Assembly (NCBI RefSeq): GCF_021699055.1
Contig: NZ_SSXC01000004.1
Span: forward strand, 1-64,000
Length of the DNA: 64,000 bases
Direction of reading: 5' to 3'
Source of the DNA: Blastococcus sp. MG754426
GTDB lineage: Bacteria; Actinomycetota; Actinomycetes; Mycobacteriales; Geodermatophilaceae
Within the stretch, counting starts at the first letter, position 1; the number at the start of each line of letters is the position of its first letter. The position numbers and the translations under genes were made by a program. Positions 1 to 8,168 of this stretch are shown here, piece after piece. The notes below the pieces were generated by a model that saw only the letters and a program-made list of their open reading frames with translations, was not told the DNA's origin and made no database searches.

Positions 1-301
1 CGCCGAACTGCTCGAGCGGGGCGAGGCCGTGCTCCTCGACGTCCGCGAGCCACAGGAGTGGGCAGCGGGCCACGCCCCGCAGGCCGAGCACCTGCCGCTT
101 GGTCTCCTCGCCCCGGAGGCGGTGCCGCAGGACCGGCCGGTCGTCGCCGTCTGCCGATCCGGCAACCGCTCGGGCAAGGCCGCCGACGCCCTGGCCGCTG
201 CCGGCGTGCGGGCGCACAACCTGGCCGGCGGTATGAAGGCGTGGGCGCACGCCGGCCTCCCGGTGGTCACCGACGACGGAGAGCCGGGCACCGTCGCGTG
301 A
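1..301 (+). CDS. Rhodanese-like sulfurtransferase (5' end cut by window edge)
   Basis: Single rhodanese domain moving sulfane sulfur through an active-site cysteine persulfide. The reading frame is open from base 2 to the first base of the window, so the true start lies upstream; about 99 residues are visible. The motif LLDVREPQEWAAGHAPQAEH is the typical rhodanese entry and CRSGNRS is the active-site loop, with the catalytic Cys at about residue 51 of the visible part. The C-terminal NLAGGMKAW is also typical. Its TGA overlaps the GTG start of the TauE permease (GTGA), so the two are translationally coupled. The pairing with a sulfur permease and thioredoxin points to persulfide or sulfite handling. 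Confidence 0.93.
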   Translation, partial: AELLERGEAVLLDVREPQEWAAGHAPQAEHLPLGLLAPEAVPQDRPVVAVCRSGNRSGKAADALAAAGVRAHNLAGGMKAWAHAGLPVVTDDGEPGTVA

Positions 302-1089
302 TCGTCGCCGCCACGCTCGGGCTGGGCCTGCTCATCGGCCTGAGCCTGGGCGCCCTGGGCGGCGGCGGCTCCATCCTCACCGTGCCCGCCCTGGTCTACG
401 TCATCGGCCAGGACGCCCGCGCTGCCACGACCAGCAGCCTGTTCATCGTCGGCGTCACCTCGGTCATCGCCGCACTCGGCCACGCCCGCAGTGGGCGCGT
501 GCGCTGGGGCGTCGGCGTCGCTTTCGGGATCACCGGCATCGCGGCCGGCTTCGCCGGGACCGCGGTCAACCGGCTCATGAACCCCGATGTCCTCCTGCTC
601 GGCTTCGCCGCGGTGATCGTCGTCGCCGCTGTGGGCATGCTCGCCAACAGCGGAGACGAGACGCTCCCGCCAGAAGAGGGCGACGCACTTCAGCCCGCAC
701 GACGCTGGAGAGCCGGGCGGATCGGACGGATCGCCGGCGCAGGCCTGCTCGTCGGCTTCATGACCGGGCTCTTCGGCGTCGGCGGAGGCTTCGTGATCGT
801 CCCAGCGCTCACCCTCGCCCTGGGCATGTCCATGCCACAGGCGGTTGCCACGTCGCTGGTCGTCATCTCGATCAACTCCGCCGGCGCCCTGCTGGCACGC
901 GCCGGCACGGCTCACTTCGACTGGGCCGTGATCGCCCCCTTTACGCTGGCCGCCGTCGCCGGCTCGCTCGGCGGGAAGGTCGTCGCCGACCGCCTCTCCG
1001 GCGCAACCCTCACGCGGGCCTTCGCCGTCCTGCTCATCGCCGTCGCCGTCTACACCGCCACCTCGAGCCTGATCTCGCTCCTCGGCTGA
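298..1089 (+). CDS. TauE/SafE family sulfite/anion permease
   Basis: Predicted inner-membrane permease of 263 residues, the usual TauE/SafE size, with about eight hydrophobic segments. Two related halves each carry a glycine-rich turn (GALGGGGSILTVPALVY near residue 18 and GLFGVGGGFVIVPALTLAL near residue 155), the hallmark of this family. I chose GTG at 298 because it overlaps the rhodanese stop codon; in-frame sequence further upstream lies inside the rhodanese gene and is not membrane-like. Family members move sulfite, sulfoacetate or other sulfur anions. Beside rhodanese and thioredoxin, the likely job is export of sulfite/thiosulfate produced during persulfide detoxification; the substrate is inferred. 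Confidence 0.9.
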   Translation: MIVAATLGLGLLIGLSLGALGGGGSILTVPALVYVIGQDARAATTSSLFIVGVTSVIAALGHARSGRVRWGVGVAFGITGIAAGFAGTAVNRLMNPDVLLLGFAAVIVVAAVGMLANSGDETLPPEEGDALQPARRWRAGRIGRIAGAGLLVGFMTGLFGVGGGFVIVPALTLALGMSMPQAVATSLVVISINSAGALLARAGTAHFDWAVIAPFTLAAVAGSLGGKVVADRLSGATLTRAFAVLLIAVAVYTATSSLISLLG

Positions 1090-1122
1090 CCGTCGGGAAC
1101 AGGACGCACCTTTCGCGGGCTT

Positions 1123-1138
1123 ATACCCATATGGGTAT
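1123..1138 (+). promoter_or_regulatory. CsoR/CstR-like palindromic operator
   Basis: Perfect 16-bp palindrome ATACCCATATGGGTAT, 22 bp before the thioredoxin start. It resembles the ATACCC...GGGTAT operators bound by CsoR-family repressors, including the persulfide sensor CstR, which controls rhodanese and TauE genes in other bacteria. The regulator itself is not in the window and could lie upstream. It contains an ATG in frame with thioredoxin, but a start inside the operator has no ribosome binding site. Confidence 0.6.
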
Positions 1139-1160
1139 CGGACAACGAAAGGGTCACATC

Positions 1161-1529
1161 ATGAGCTCGACCGACCTCACCGCCTCGACCTTCCAGGACA
1201 CCGTCAGCCGTGACGGCATCGTGCTGGTCGACTTCTGGGCCGGCTGGTGCGGCCCCTGCCGGGCCTTCGAACCGGTCTTCGAGGCCGCCGCGCAGCGCCA
1301 CCCCGACATCGTCTTCGGCAAGGTCGACACCGAGGCCGAGCAGGAGCTGGCCGCCGCCGCCGGCATCCGGTCGATCCCGACCCTGATGGCCTTCCGCGAC
1401 GGCGTCCTCGTGTTCGCACAGCCCGGCGCCCTGCCCGCCGAGGCGCTCGAGGAACTCGTCACCGCGGTGCGCGGACTGGACATGGAGCAGGTGCGCGCCG
1501 ACCTCGCCGACCAGCGCCTCACCGCCTGA
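1161..1529 (+). CDS. Thioredoxin
   Basis: Cytoplasmic thiol-disulfide reductase of 122 residues. The active site is FWAGWCGPCRAF around residues 25-36, followed by the usual FGKVDTEAEQELAAAAGIRS and the cis-proline IPTLMAF. ATG at 1161 is chosen because GAAAGG lies ten bases upstream; the in-frame ATG at 1131 would sit inside a palindromic operator. A hairpin follows the stop directly. Proximity to rhodanese and a sulfur permease suggests it reduces protein persulfides, or recycles rhodanese, rather than serving as the housekeeping thioredoxin; that role is inferred. Confidence 0.93.
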   Translation: MSSTDLTASTFQDTVSRDGIVLVDFWAGWCGPCRAFEPVFEAAAQRHPDIVFGKVDTEAEQELAAAAGIRSIPTLMAFRDGVLVFAQPGALPAEALEELVTAVRGLDMEQVRADLADQRLTA

Positions 1530-1559
1530 TCGCGGGACCTCGCTCGCGGTGTCCCGCGA
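1530..1559 (+). terminator. Hairpin after thioredoxin
   Basis: Nine-base perfect stem TCGCGGGAC / GTCCCGCGA with a 12-nt loop, starting at the last bases of the thioredoxin stop codon. No U-tract follows, as is common in high-GC actinobacteria. It separates the sulfur operon from the convergent P450 operon; the roughly 200 bases after it show no gene. Confidence 0.55.
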
Positions 1560-1760
1560 CATCATCTGCGTTGGAATTCGCGGTGCCGCCATGACTGATC
1601 ATCCTGTCGGGCGATTGCAAGCCTTGGAGCAGACTTGGTGGGTGGAGTGCCGCCCCGGTGCCATCGCGGTCTTTCCCCCACGTCTCTTGGCTTCCGAGGC
1701 GACTGCGGCAGGACCTTCGCGCCATTGCGACACGTGGCCTCCCCATGACGGGACCGGCGT

Positions 1761-2951
1761 TCATCGACCTGCGAAGGCGAGAGCGTCCTGCCAGGCGCTT
1801 CCCCGGCCGATCATCGCCCGATATTTCATGATCTTGCCCGGCATGTTGAGCGCCAGGGCGCCGACGAGCAGGTCCTCCTGGCGGTAGAGGGCGAGCCATC
1901 GAGTGTCGTCCAGGTCCCCGATCACGGTGACCTCGTCGGCGGCGGTGATGCCGACCATCTGCAGCTTGTCGCTGTACCAGTCCGACCAGAAGTAGGGGAC
2001 GGTGCTGTACGGGGTGGCCTCGGCGGGGGCCAGAGCGTTGCGCGCCGCAGCGGCGCCCTGTTCGGCGGCCGACGTCCAGTGCTCGAGGCGCATCATCCGG
2101 CCGAAGAGCGGGTTGTGCCAGCGCGCGACGTCGCCCGCGGCGTAGACCTCGGGCGCGGCACGCAATGTCTCGTCGCACACGACGCCGTCCTCGACCTGCA
2201 GCCCTGAATCGGTGAGCCAGTCGGTGACGGGGTCGGCGCCGATCCCGACGACGACGAGATCGGCGGGCAGGATCGAGCCGTCGGACAGCGCGACGCCTTC
2301 GACGCAATCCTCGCCTTCGAGCCCGGTGACGGAGACACCGCACCGCAGCTCGGTGCCGTTGCGGGCGTGCAGGTCTGCGCAGGCGGCGGCCATCTGCTCG
2401 CCAACGGCACGAACGAGCGGCAGCGGGGCCGCCTCGAGGATGGTGACGTCGACGTCCCGCTTGCGGGCGGCCGAGGCGACCTCGGACCCGATGAAGCCAC
2501 CACCGACGACGACCATGCGGCAGCCGCCGTCCAGGGCCCGGCGGATGCTGCGGGCGTCCTCCACGGTGCGCAGGGTGTGCACGCCGTCGAGCTGCTCCCC
2601 GGGCAGCTGCCGGGCGCGCGCACCGGTCGCGATGACCAGCCGGTCGTAGCGCAGCTGCTCGTCACCGCCCAGGACGATCTCCCGGGCATCGGTGTCGAGC
2701 GAGGTCGCGGGCACGCCGAGGCGCAGCTCGACGTCCAGGGCGCGCAGCTCCTCCTCGGTGCGGTGGTGCGGCACCGCCGGGTCCTCGCCTGGGTCGAGGA
2801 AGGCCTTGGACAACGGTGGCCGGTCGTAGGGCAGGTGCTCCTCGGCCCCGACGAGAAGCAGCCGCCCGGCGTAGCCGGTCTTGCGGGCGGACTCGACCGC
2901 GCGCAGCCCGGCCAGTGAGGCTCCGACGACGACGACAGGTCCTTCAGACAT
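1761..2951 (-). CDS. FAD/NAD-dependent ferredoxin reductase (P450 partner)
   Basis: Protein of 396 residues of the oxygenase-coupled ferredoxin reductase family, taking electrons from NADH via FAD to ferredoxin. The FAD-binding GASLAGLRAVESAR is near the N-terminus, YDRPPLSKAFL follows, the NAD-binding loop VVVGGGFIGSEVASAA is around residue 150, and the second FAD motif VYAAGDVARW is around residue 280. ATG at 2951 is preceded by GGAGAG. It is the last gene of a minus-strand set P450, ferredoxin, (broken GMC oxidoreductase), reductase, so it probably serves the upstream P450. Confidence 0.9.
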   Translation of the reverse strand: MSEGPVVVVGASLAGLRAVESARKTGYAGRLLLVGAEEHLPYDRPPLSKAFLDPGEDPAVPHHRTEEELRALDVELRLGVPATSLDTDAREIVLGGDEQLRYDRLVIATGARARQLPGEQLDGVHTLRTVEDARSIRRALDGGCRMVVVGGGFIGSEVASAARKRDVDVTILEAAPLPLVRAVGEQMAAACADLHARNGTELRCGVSVTGLEGEDCVEGVALSDGSILPADLVVVGIGADPVTDWLTDSGLQVEDGVVCDETLRAAPEVYAAGDVARWHNPLFGRMMRLEHWTSAAEQGAAAARNALAPAEATPYSTVPYFWSDWYSDKLQMVGITAADEVTVIGDLDDTRWLALYRQEDLLVGALALNMPGKIMKYRAMIGRGSAWQDALAFAGR

Positions 2952-3015
2952 CGACTCTCCAGAGAACAGTCGGCGCTGATGCGCCAAGAACACGGGGCGC
3001 GTCAGCGGTCGGCGG

Positions 3016-3500
3016 TCACACAGGCCGGCAGCAGCTGATGGCGCAGTGCCCCCGGTGCGTGGGCGGGACGGCCGGCACGGATGGCGCGACAGGCGCGACG
3101 CGCTGGTAGGCCGCGCCAAGCGGTGGCCGCACATCCCGCTCTGCCTTGTTGGGCCAGAGGGAGCAGGCGCGCTCGGCCTGTGCGGTGATGGTCAGCGGCT
3201 GGTACAGGGTGTTGGCGTAGTTCAGCGAACCGGCGCCGACGCCCGCCCCGGCGAGGACCACGACCTTGGCGACCTTGCTGATCCGCTGGATCCCCTTGAG
3301 TCCCCAGGCGGGGTTCCCACCGGAACCGACGGACATCCCATGAGGTCCCGGGCAACGTGTCGTCGGTGAAGCGCATCCCCGGCCTCGAGCACGGTGATCC
3401 GGTAACCCTTCTCCGACAGCCGCAGAGCCGCGACGCTTCCGCCGAAGCCGCTGCCGATGACTAGGACGTGGGCGTCGTGCTCCGGGCGCGATGCGCCCAT
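3016..3500 (-). pseudogene. Remnant of a GMC (cholesterol oxidase-like) oxidoreductase
   Basis: Three reading frames must be joined to recover the protein. Frame one gives the FAD-binding N-terminus [20 protein letters not shown] from 3500. Frame two gives [17 protein letters not shown] up to about 3300. Frame three gives [20 protein letters not shown] and [11 protein letters not shown]. At about 3190 this joins LTITAQAERACSLWPNK and PVAPSVPAVP, which look like the C-terminal end of the same family. About 400 internal residues would then be missing from a protein normally near 550. The start overlaps the ferredoxin TGA, so it was once a coupled member of the P450 operon. Frameshifts and deletion are read directly; family identity rests on motif recognition. 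Confidence 0.8.
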
Positions 3501-3502
3501 CC

Positions 3503-3694
3503 TCACTCCTCGATGCTCAGCGCGCTCGTGGGGCAGGCCGCGACGGCCTCCTCCATCAGCGCCCGGCGGCCCCCCGGGGGCGTGGGGTTCAGCAGCTTGA
3601 GCGCGCCGTCGTCACCGACCTCGAAGAAGTCCGGGGCGACCGACTCGCACATTCCCAACGACGAGCACTTGTTCTCGTCCAGCACGATCCTCAC
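3503..3694 (-). CDS. 3Fe-4S ferredoxin (P450 electron donor)
   Basis: Small acidic ferredoxin of 63 residues starting at GTG 3694 ([20 protein letters not shown]). Cysteines in the CxxxxxC spacing (C10, C16) plus a C-terminal CP ([14 protein letters not shown]) fit a single [3Fe-4S] cluster, the kind that serves actinobacterial class I P450s. AAAGGA lies upstream. It follows the P450 gene by 29 bases and its stop overlaps the start of the GMC remnant, so it belongs to the same transcript. Confidence 0.92.
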   Translation of the reverse strand: MRIVLDENKCSSLGMCESVAPDFFEVGDDGALKLLNPTPPGGRRALMEEAVAACPTSALSIEE

Positions 3695-3723
3695 GGGAGT
3701 GTCCTTTCCGGTCGGGTGGACGG

Positions 3724-5001
3724 TCAGCGCTGCGGGGTGAAGCGCACGGGCAGGTGGTTGACGCCGTGGAAGAAGGTGCTGACCGTGTAGGAAGGCTCTC
3801 CGGACACGTCGATGTCGGGCAGCCGGGTCAGCAGCTCGCGGTAGATGGCCGCCAGCTGCTGGCGGGCCAGCTGATTGCCCAGGCAGTGGTGGATTCCGCC
3901 GCCACCGAAGCTCACGTGCGGGTTGGGGTTCCGGGAGAGGTCGAAGCGCTCGGGCGCGTCGAACACCTCGGTGTCCCAGTTGGCCGAGGCGTAGAACATG
4001 ACCACCTTGTCGCCCTGGGTGATCTGCTGCCCGTTCAGCTCGCAGTCGCGGGACGCGGTGCGCCGGAACGTCATGATGGGGGTGGCCCATCGGACCATCT
4101 CCTCGACCGCCCCCTTGAGCCGGCCGTCGAGGTCCTCCATGAGCCAGGCCTTCTGCTCGGGGAAGTCGGTCAGGGCCTTCATCGCATGGCTGGTGCTCTG
4201 CCGGGTCGTGTCGTTGCCGGCGATGGTGAGCAGCCCGAAGAAGGACATGATCTCGTCGTCGGTCAGCCGCTCACCATCGACCTCGGCCTGCACGAGGTTG
4301 CTGAGCAGATCCTCGCCCGGGTTGCGCCGGCGCTCGGCGATGTACCTGCCGGCCAGCTCACCGAGGTACAGCATGGCCTGGAACAGGCGGTCGAGGGGTT
4401 CCTGGTCGCCCATCAGCTCCGGGTCGTTCCAGCCGCCGGCGAACTGCGACTCGTAGGCCATCTTCGCCCGGTCGGCCTCGTCGATGCCCATCATGTCGCA
4501 GATGTTGTGCATCGGGACGAGAGCCGCCACCTCGGGGACGAAGTCGACCTCGCCCCTGGTCGCGATGTCGTCCACGATGCGCCGGGCGTTGCCCTGGATC
4601 TGGTCGTGGATGCGACGGATTTGCTTGGGGGTGAACGCCGAGCTCAGCAGCCGCCGGATCTTGGTGTGCCGCGGCGGGTCCATCGCGATGAAGCCCTGCC
4701 CCGCGTCGAGTAGTTCCTGCGGCATCGACTCCATCACGATGCCCTCGCCGGAGATGAAGTCCTCGTGCCGCTTGGTGACCTCGACCAGGTCGGCATGGCG
4801 CACGACAGCCCAGAACCCCTGGTCGTTCGGGTCCTTCATCAGCATGTCCTCGACCGGCTGGTGCCAGCTCACCGGGCGCTCGGCGCGCAGCACGGCGTAG
4901 GTCTTCTCCCGCTCGGCGGCCGTCTGGGACCAGAACGCTCGGGACGAGATGTCCGCGGGGTCATAGGGGCGGGTGTCGCGCGGATGGGCAACGGTGGTCA
5001 T
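3724..5001 (-). CDS. Cytochrome P450
   Basis: Soluble bacterial P450 monooxygenase of 425 residues. The I-helix oxygen-binding motif LTIAGNDTTRQ is near residue 265, the K-helix ExxR is in EEMVRWATP, and the heme loop FGGGGIHHCLGNQLAR near residue 370 holds the axial Cys. ATG at 5001 follows GGAG; a longer frame reaches 5049 but its extra residues are not P450-like. The style resembles actinobacterial CYP124/125/142 lipid- or sterol-oxidising enzymes, a low-confidence subfamily call. A cholesterol-oxidase-like remnant in the operon is consistent with a sterol or terpenoid substrate. A divergent TetR and shared operators flank it. Confidence 0.93.
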   Translation of the reverse strand: MTTVAHPRDTRPYDPADISSRAFWSQTAAEREKTYAVLRAERPVSWHQPVEDMLMKDPNDQGFWAVVRHADLVEVTKRHEDFISGEGIVMESMPQELLDAGQGFIAMDPPRHTKIRRLLSSAFTPKQIRRIHDQIQGNARRIVDDIATRGEVDFVPEVAALVPMHNICDMMGIDEADRAKMAYESQFAGGWNDPELMGDQEPLDRLFQAMLYLGELAGRYIAERRRNPGEDLLSNLVQAEVDGERLTDDEIMSFFGLLTIAGNDTTRQSTSHAMKALTDFPEQKAWLMEDLDGRLKGAVEEMVRWATPIMTFRRTASRDCELNGQQITQGDKVVMFYASANWDTEVFDAPERFDLSRNPNPHVSFGGGGIHHCLGNQLARQQLAAIYRELLTRLPDIDVSGEPSYTVSTFFHGVNHLPVRFTPQR

Positions 5002-5040
5002 CACGGCTCCAGGGCCTGCTCCGTACGGGTGGCAACCAGG

Positions 5041-5066
5041 TTGACACACCGCCCATTTTTGTCAAG
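5041..5066 (+). promoter_or_regulatory. Putative TetR operator, P450-proximal copy
   Basis: TTGACACACC...TTTTTGTCAAG has inverted TTGAC/GTCAA arms 40 bases upstream of the P450 start. It matches 18 of 26 positions of a second copy exactly 90 bp away, with both outer arms conserved. Likely bound by the divergent TetR protein (inference). Confidence 0.55.
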
Positions 5067-5130
5067 TTGTAGACCCCGACTCGGGATTTGTCAGGACCGG
5101 TTTGGACAGAAGGAGGCCCCGGCAGTCGCT

Positions 5131-5156
5131 GTGACACACTGTCGGAAATTGTCAAG
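5131..5156 (+). promoter_or_regulatory. Putative TetR operator, regulator-proximal copy
   Basis: GTGACACACTG...AATTGTCAAG, the second copy of the operator-like element at 5041, 15 bases before the TetR start. A further half site TTTGTCAGG lies between them near 5089. The position suits autorepression plus repression of the P450 operon. Confidence 0.5.
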
Positions 5157-5171
5157 GACGGAACAAAGACG

Positions 5172-5789
5172 ATGGGACGGGGGCGGCCAGTGGCGGCAGA
5201 GCCTCTTCGTCTGACCTTCCGCCAACACGTGCGCGACCGCGCACTGGACGCGGCGCGGGCTCTGACGGTCCAGAAGGGCTGGTCCCGAGTGCGCATGGGG
5301 GATGTCGCCGCGCTGACCGGGGTATCGCGCCCGACCTTGTACAAGCAGTTCGGCGACAAGCAAGGCCTCGGGGAAGCGCTGATCATGGAGGAGACCGAGC
5401 GGTTTCTCGTCGGCATCTCGGGAACGCTCGAAGCCCATCCTCAGGACGCCGCCGGGGGAATCACCGCAGCAATCGAGTACGTGCTGGCCGAGGCCGACGC
5501 CAGTCCCCTGCTGTGCGCGATCCTCACCTCGGCACGCGACGCCGACAACGAGCTGCTGCCCATGCTCACGACACGTTCCGCACCGGTGCTCGACGCCGCC
5601 ACCCGAACCCTGATCTCCTGGTTCACGGAGCACTTCCCCCAGCTGGACCCGCAAGACCTGGCCGACGGCGTGGACGCAGTGGTCCGACTCGCAGTCAGCC
5701 ATCTCGTACTCCCCGTCGATGACCGCACGACCACCGCGCGCCGACTGACTCGGATCGCCTTGCGAACCCTGCAGCTGGGGACCGTATGA
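5172..5789 (+). CDS. TetR/AcrR family regulator of the P450 operon
   Basis: Repressor of 205 residues. The N-terminal helix-turn-helix reads VRMGDVAALTGVSRPTLYKQ and FGDKQGLGEALI at about residues 38-70; the C-terminal ligand-binding half has no obvious signature. ATG at 5172 (MGRGRPVAAEPLRLTF) is chosen over an upstream in-frame start at 5088 that would overlap the operators. It is divergent from the P450 operon, with two related inverted repeats between them, so it most likely represses both and responds to the P450 substrate (inference). Confidence 0.9.
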   Translation: MGRGRPVAAEPLRLTFRQHVRDRALDAARALTVQKGWSRVRMGDVAALTGVSRPTLYKQFGDKQGLGEALIMEETERFLVGISGTLEAHPQDAAGGITAAIEYVLAEADASPLLCAILTSARDADNELLPMLTTRSAPVLDAATRTLISWFTEHFPQLDPQDLADGVDAVVRLAVSHLVLPVDDRTTTARRLTRIALRTLQLGTV

Positions 5790-5870
5790 GCGCGCGACCG
5801 ATGCGGATCCCGGGCCGGGAAGACGACGGCGCCCGCCCCCGCTAGGGACGGGCCCCGTCGGCGTCCTGGA

Positions 5871-8168
5871 TCATGCCTGACCGTGCTCCGTGTTCGCGGA
5901 GTCCAGGCCGACGACGTCGTCGGCCTTCGTGCCGACGTCGGCGCCGGACTCGGCACCCGGTGCCGCGACACCCGCCGGCGTCATCGAGCGGAGCAGGATC
6001 TGGCTGACGTCGAGGACCTCGACGTGCTCGCCGGCCTCGCCGTTCTGCTTCTTCGACGTCAACGCGTCGGAGAGCATCGTGATGCAGAACGGGCACGCGG
6101 TGGAGATCACGTCCGGGTCGAGCTCGAGGGCCTCCTCGGTGCGCTCCATGTTGATCCGCTTGCCGATCTTCTCCTCCATCCACATGCGCGCGCCGCCGGC
6201 GCCGCAGCAGAAACCGCGGTCCTTGCAGCGGTGCATCTCCTGGGTGGAGAGGCCCTGGACGGAGTCGAGGATCTCGCGCGGCGGTGTGTAGACCTTGTTG
6301 TGCCGGCCGAGGAAGCACGGGTCGTGGTAGGTCACCTTGCGGTCGACCGGCGTGACCGGCGTGAGCCGGCCCTCCTCGACGAGCTGACCGAGCAGCTGGG
6401 TGTGGTGCACCACCTCGTAGTGGCCCTCGAGCTGCGGGTACTCCTTGCCGAGGGAGTTGAAGCAGTGCGGGCAGGTGGCGACGATCTTGCGCATGCCCGG
6501 CACGCGGCCCTCGAAGACGCCGTCGAGGGTCTCCACGTTCTGCTGGGCGAGCATCTGGAAGAGGAACTCGTTGCCCATGCGGCGGGCCGGGTCGCCCGAG
6601 CAGCTCTCCCCGTTGCCGAGGACGGCGAACTCGACGCCGGCCATGTGCAGCAGCTCGGCCACGGCCTTGGTGGTCTTCTTGGCGCGGTCGTCGATCGCGC
6701 CGGCGCAGCCCACCCAGAACAGGTACTCGATGTCGTAGTCGAGCGGCCCGTCGGCCACCTTGACCTCGAAGTCGAGCTCCTTGAGCCAGTCCTCGCGGAC
6801 GTTGCCGCCCATGCCCCACGGGTTTCCGCGGTTCTCCAGGTTCTTCATCATCACGCCGGCCTCCGAGGGGAAGCTCGACTCGATCAGCACCTGGTAGCGG
6901 CGCATGTCCATGATGTGGTCGACGTGCTCGATGTCGACCGGGCACTGCTCGACGCAGGCGCCGCAACTGGTGCAGCTCCACAGGACGTCGGGGTCGATGA
7001 CCCCGCCCTCCTCGAGGGTGCCGACCAGCGGCCGGTGCGCCTGGGCGTCGTTGGTGCCCTCGATGCGGGCGTACCCGGACGCCCAGGCCTGCTCGTCGCT
7101 GGGCTTGAGGACGTCGTAGTCGGGAGCGGTCTCGCTCGCGGTCTTCTCGCCGAGCAGGTAGGGGGCCTTCGCGTAGAGGTGATCGCGAAGATCCATGATC
7201 ACCATCTTGGGGCTGAGCGGCTTGCCGGTGTTCCAGGCCGGGCACTGGCTCTGGCAGCGCCCGCACTCGGTGCAGGTGGTGAAGTCGAGCATCCCCTTCC
7301 AGGTGAAGTCCTCGATCTTCCCGCGGCCGAAGATGTCGTCCTCGCCCGGATCCTCGAAGTCGATCGGCTTGCCGCCGCTGGTCATCGGCTGCAGGGGGCC
7401 GAGCGCGACCGTGCCGTCGTCGTTGCGCTTGAAGTAGATGTTGAAGAAGGCGCTGAACCGGTGCCAGGCGACGCCCATGTTCAGGATCCGGCTGATCACG
7501 ACCAGCCAGACCAGGCTCGCCACGATCTTGACGAACGCGACGACCGTGAGCAGGTCGGGATTGTCGGGCAGCACCGTGGCCAGGGCGCCGGAGATCGGGT
7601 GCGACCAGGCGGGGGCGTCGGTCAGGTCGGAGGAGACCTTCAGCGCCCGGATCAGCAGGATGGAGATCCCGATGGTGAGGATGACTGCCTCGACGAAGTA
7701 GCCGCGGCCCTCGTTGGTGCCGGCGAAGCGGCTCTTCCGGCCCTGCCGGCGCGGGTGGTCCTTCTGGCGCCGGTAGATCAGGTACAGGATCCCGAGGATC
7801 GTGCCGGTGCCGATGACCTCGGCGAACAGGTTCCAGACCCCCCACTCGCCGATCAGCGGCACGTGGAACGCCGGGTCCCACACCTCGCCGAACGCCTCGA
7901 CCAGCGTCAGGACGAGACCGTAGAACCCCATGAAGACGAACCAGTGCGCGACGCCGATTGTCGACCACTTGAGCATGCGGGTGTGGCCGAGCGACTCGAT
8001 CGCCAAGGTCTTGAGCCGGTCCTTGACCGGGCCGAAGCGGGTGCCGTCGGGCTGGCCGATGCGGATGATCCGCACCATCGCCCGCACCGCGCGGTAGGCC
8101 ATCACCGAGGCCACGATCAGGAAAAGGACGCTGATCGTGCCCAGGACAATCTGCAGAGGGCCCGTCAT
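5871..8168 (-). CDS. etfD: EtfD-like membrane Fe-S oxidoreductase (ETF:menaquinone, HdrD-like)
   Basis: Protein of 765 residues matching the layout of mycobacterial EtfD (Rv0338c): several N-terminal membrane helices (about 1-240), two 4Fe-4S motifs (CTECGRCQSQCP near 299 and CTSCGACVEQCP near 399), then two CCG cysteine-rich domains of heterodisulfide-reductase type (HDPCFLGRHN near 618, CCGAGGARMW near 653). EtfD accepts electrons from ETF during acyl-CoA oxidation and reduces menaquinone. The two acyl-CoA dehydrogenases at 18.9-29.8 kb would need such an outlet. ATG follows GGAGGAAGAGA, a strong ribosome binding site. It is transcribed alone; no etfAB is in the window. Confidence 0.88.
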   Translation of the reverse strand: MTGPLQIVLGTISVLFLIVASVMAYRAVRAMVRIIRIGQPDGTRFGPVKDRLKTLAIESLGHTRMLKWSTIGVAHWFVFMGFYGLVLTLVEAFGEVWDPAFHVPLIGEWGVWNLFAEVIGTGTILGILYLIYRRQKDHPRRQGRKSRFAGTNEGRGYFVEAVILTIGISILLIRALKVSSDLTDAPAWSHPISGALATVLPDNPDLLTVVAFVKIVASLVWLVVISRILNMGVAWHRFSAFFNIYFKRNDDGTVALGPLQPMTSGGKPIDFEDPGEDDIFGRGKIEDFTWKGMLDFTTCTECGRCQSQCPAWNTGKPLSPKMVIMDLRDHLYAKAPYLLGEKTASETAPDYDVLKPSDEQAWASGYARIEGTNDAQAHRPLVGTLEEGGVIDPDVLWSCTSCGACVEQCPVDIEHVDHIMDMRRYQVLIESSFPSEAGVMMKNLENRGNPWGMGGNVREDWLKELDFEVKVADGPLDYDIEYLFWVGCAGAIDDRAKKTTKAVAELLHMAGVEFAVLGNGESCSGDPARRMGNEFLFQMLAQQNVETLDGVFEGRVPGMRKIVATCPHCFNSLGKEYPQLEGHYEVVHHTQLLGQLVEEGRLTPVTPVDRKVTYHDPCFLGRHNKVYTPPREILDSVQGLSTQEMHRCKDRGFCCGAGGARMWMEEKIGKRINMERTEEALELDPDVISTACPFCITMLSDALTSKKQNGEAGEHVEVLDVSQILLRSMTPAGVAAPGAESGADVGTKADDVVGLDSANTEHGQA

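Noticed and set aside
1131-1160. Earlier thioredoxin start at ATG 1131
   Set aside because: That ATG is half of a perfect palindromic operator and has no ribosome binding site; ATG 1161 has one.
5842-7968. Long arginine-rich open frame overlapping the EtfD gene, and an 786-residue one on the other strand
   Set aside because: Both are GC-driven shadows of EtfD: no motifs, biased composition, and the EtfD frame has clear Fe-S domains.
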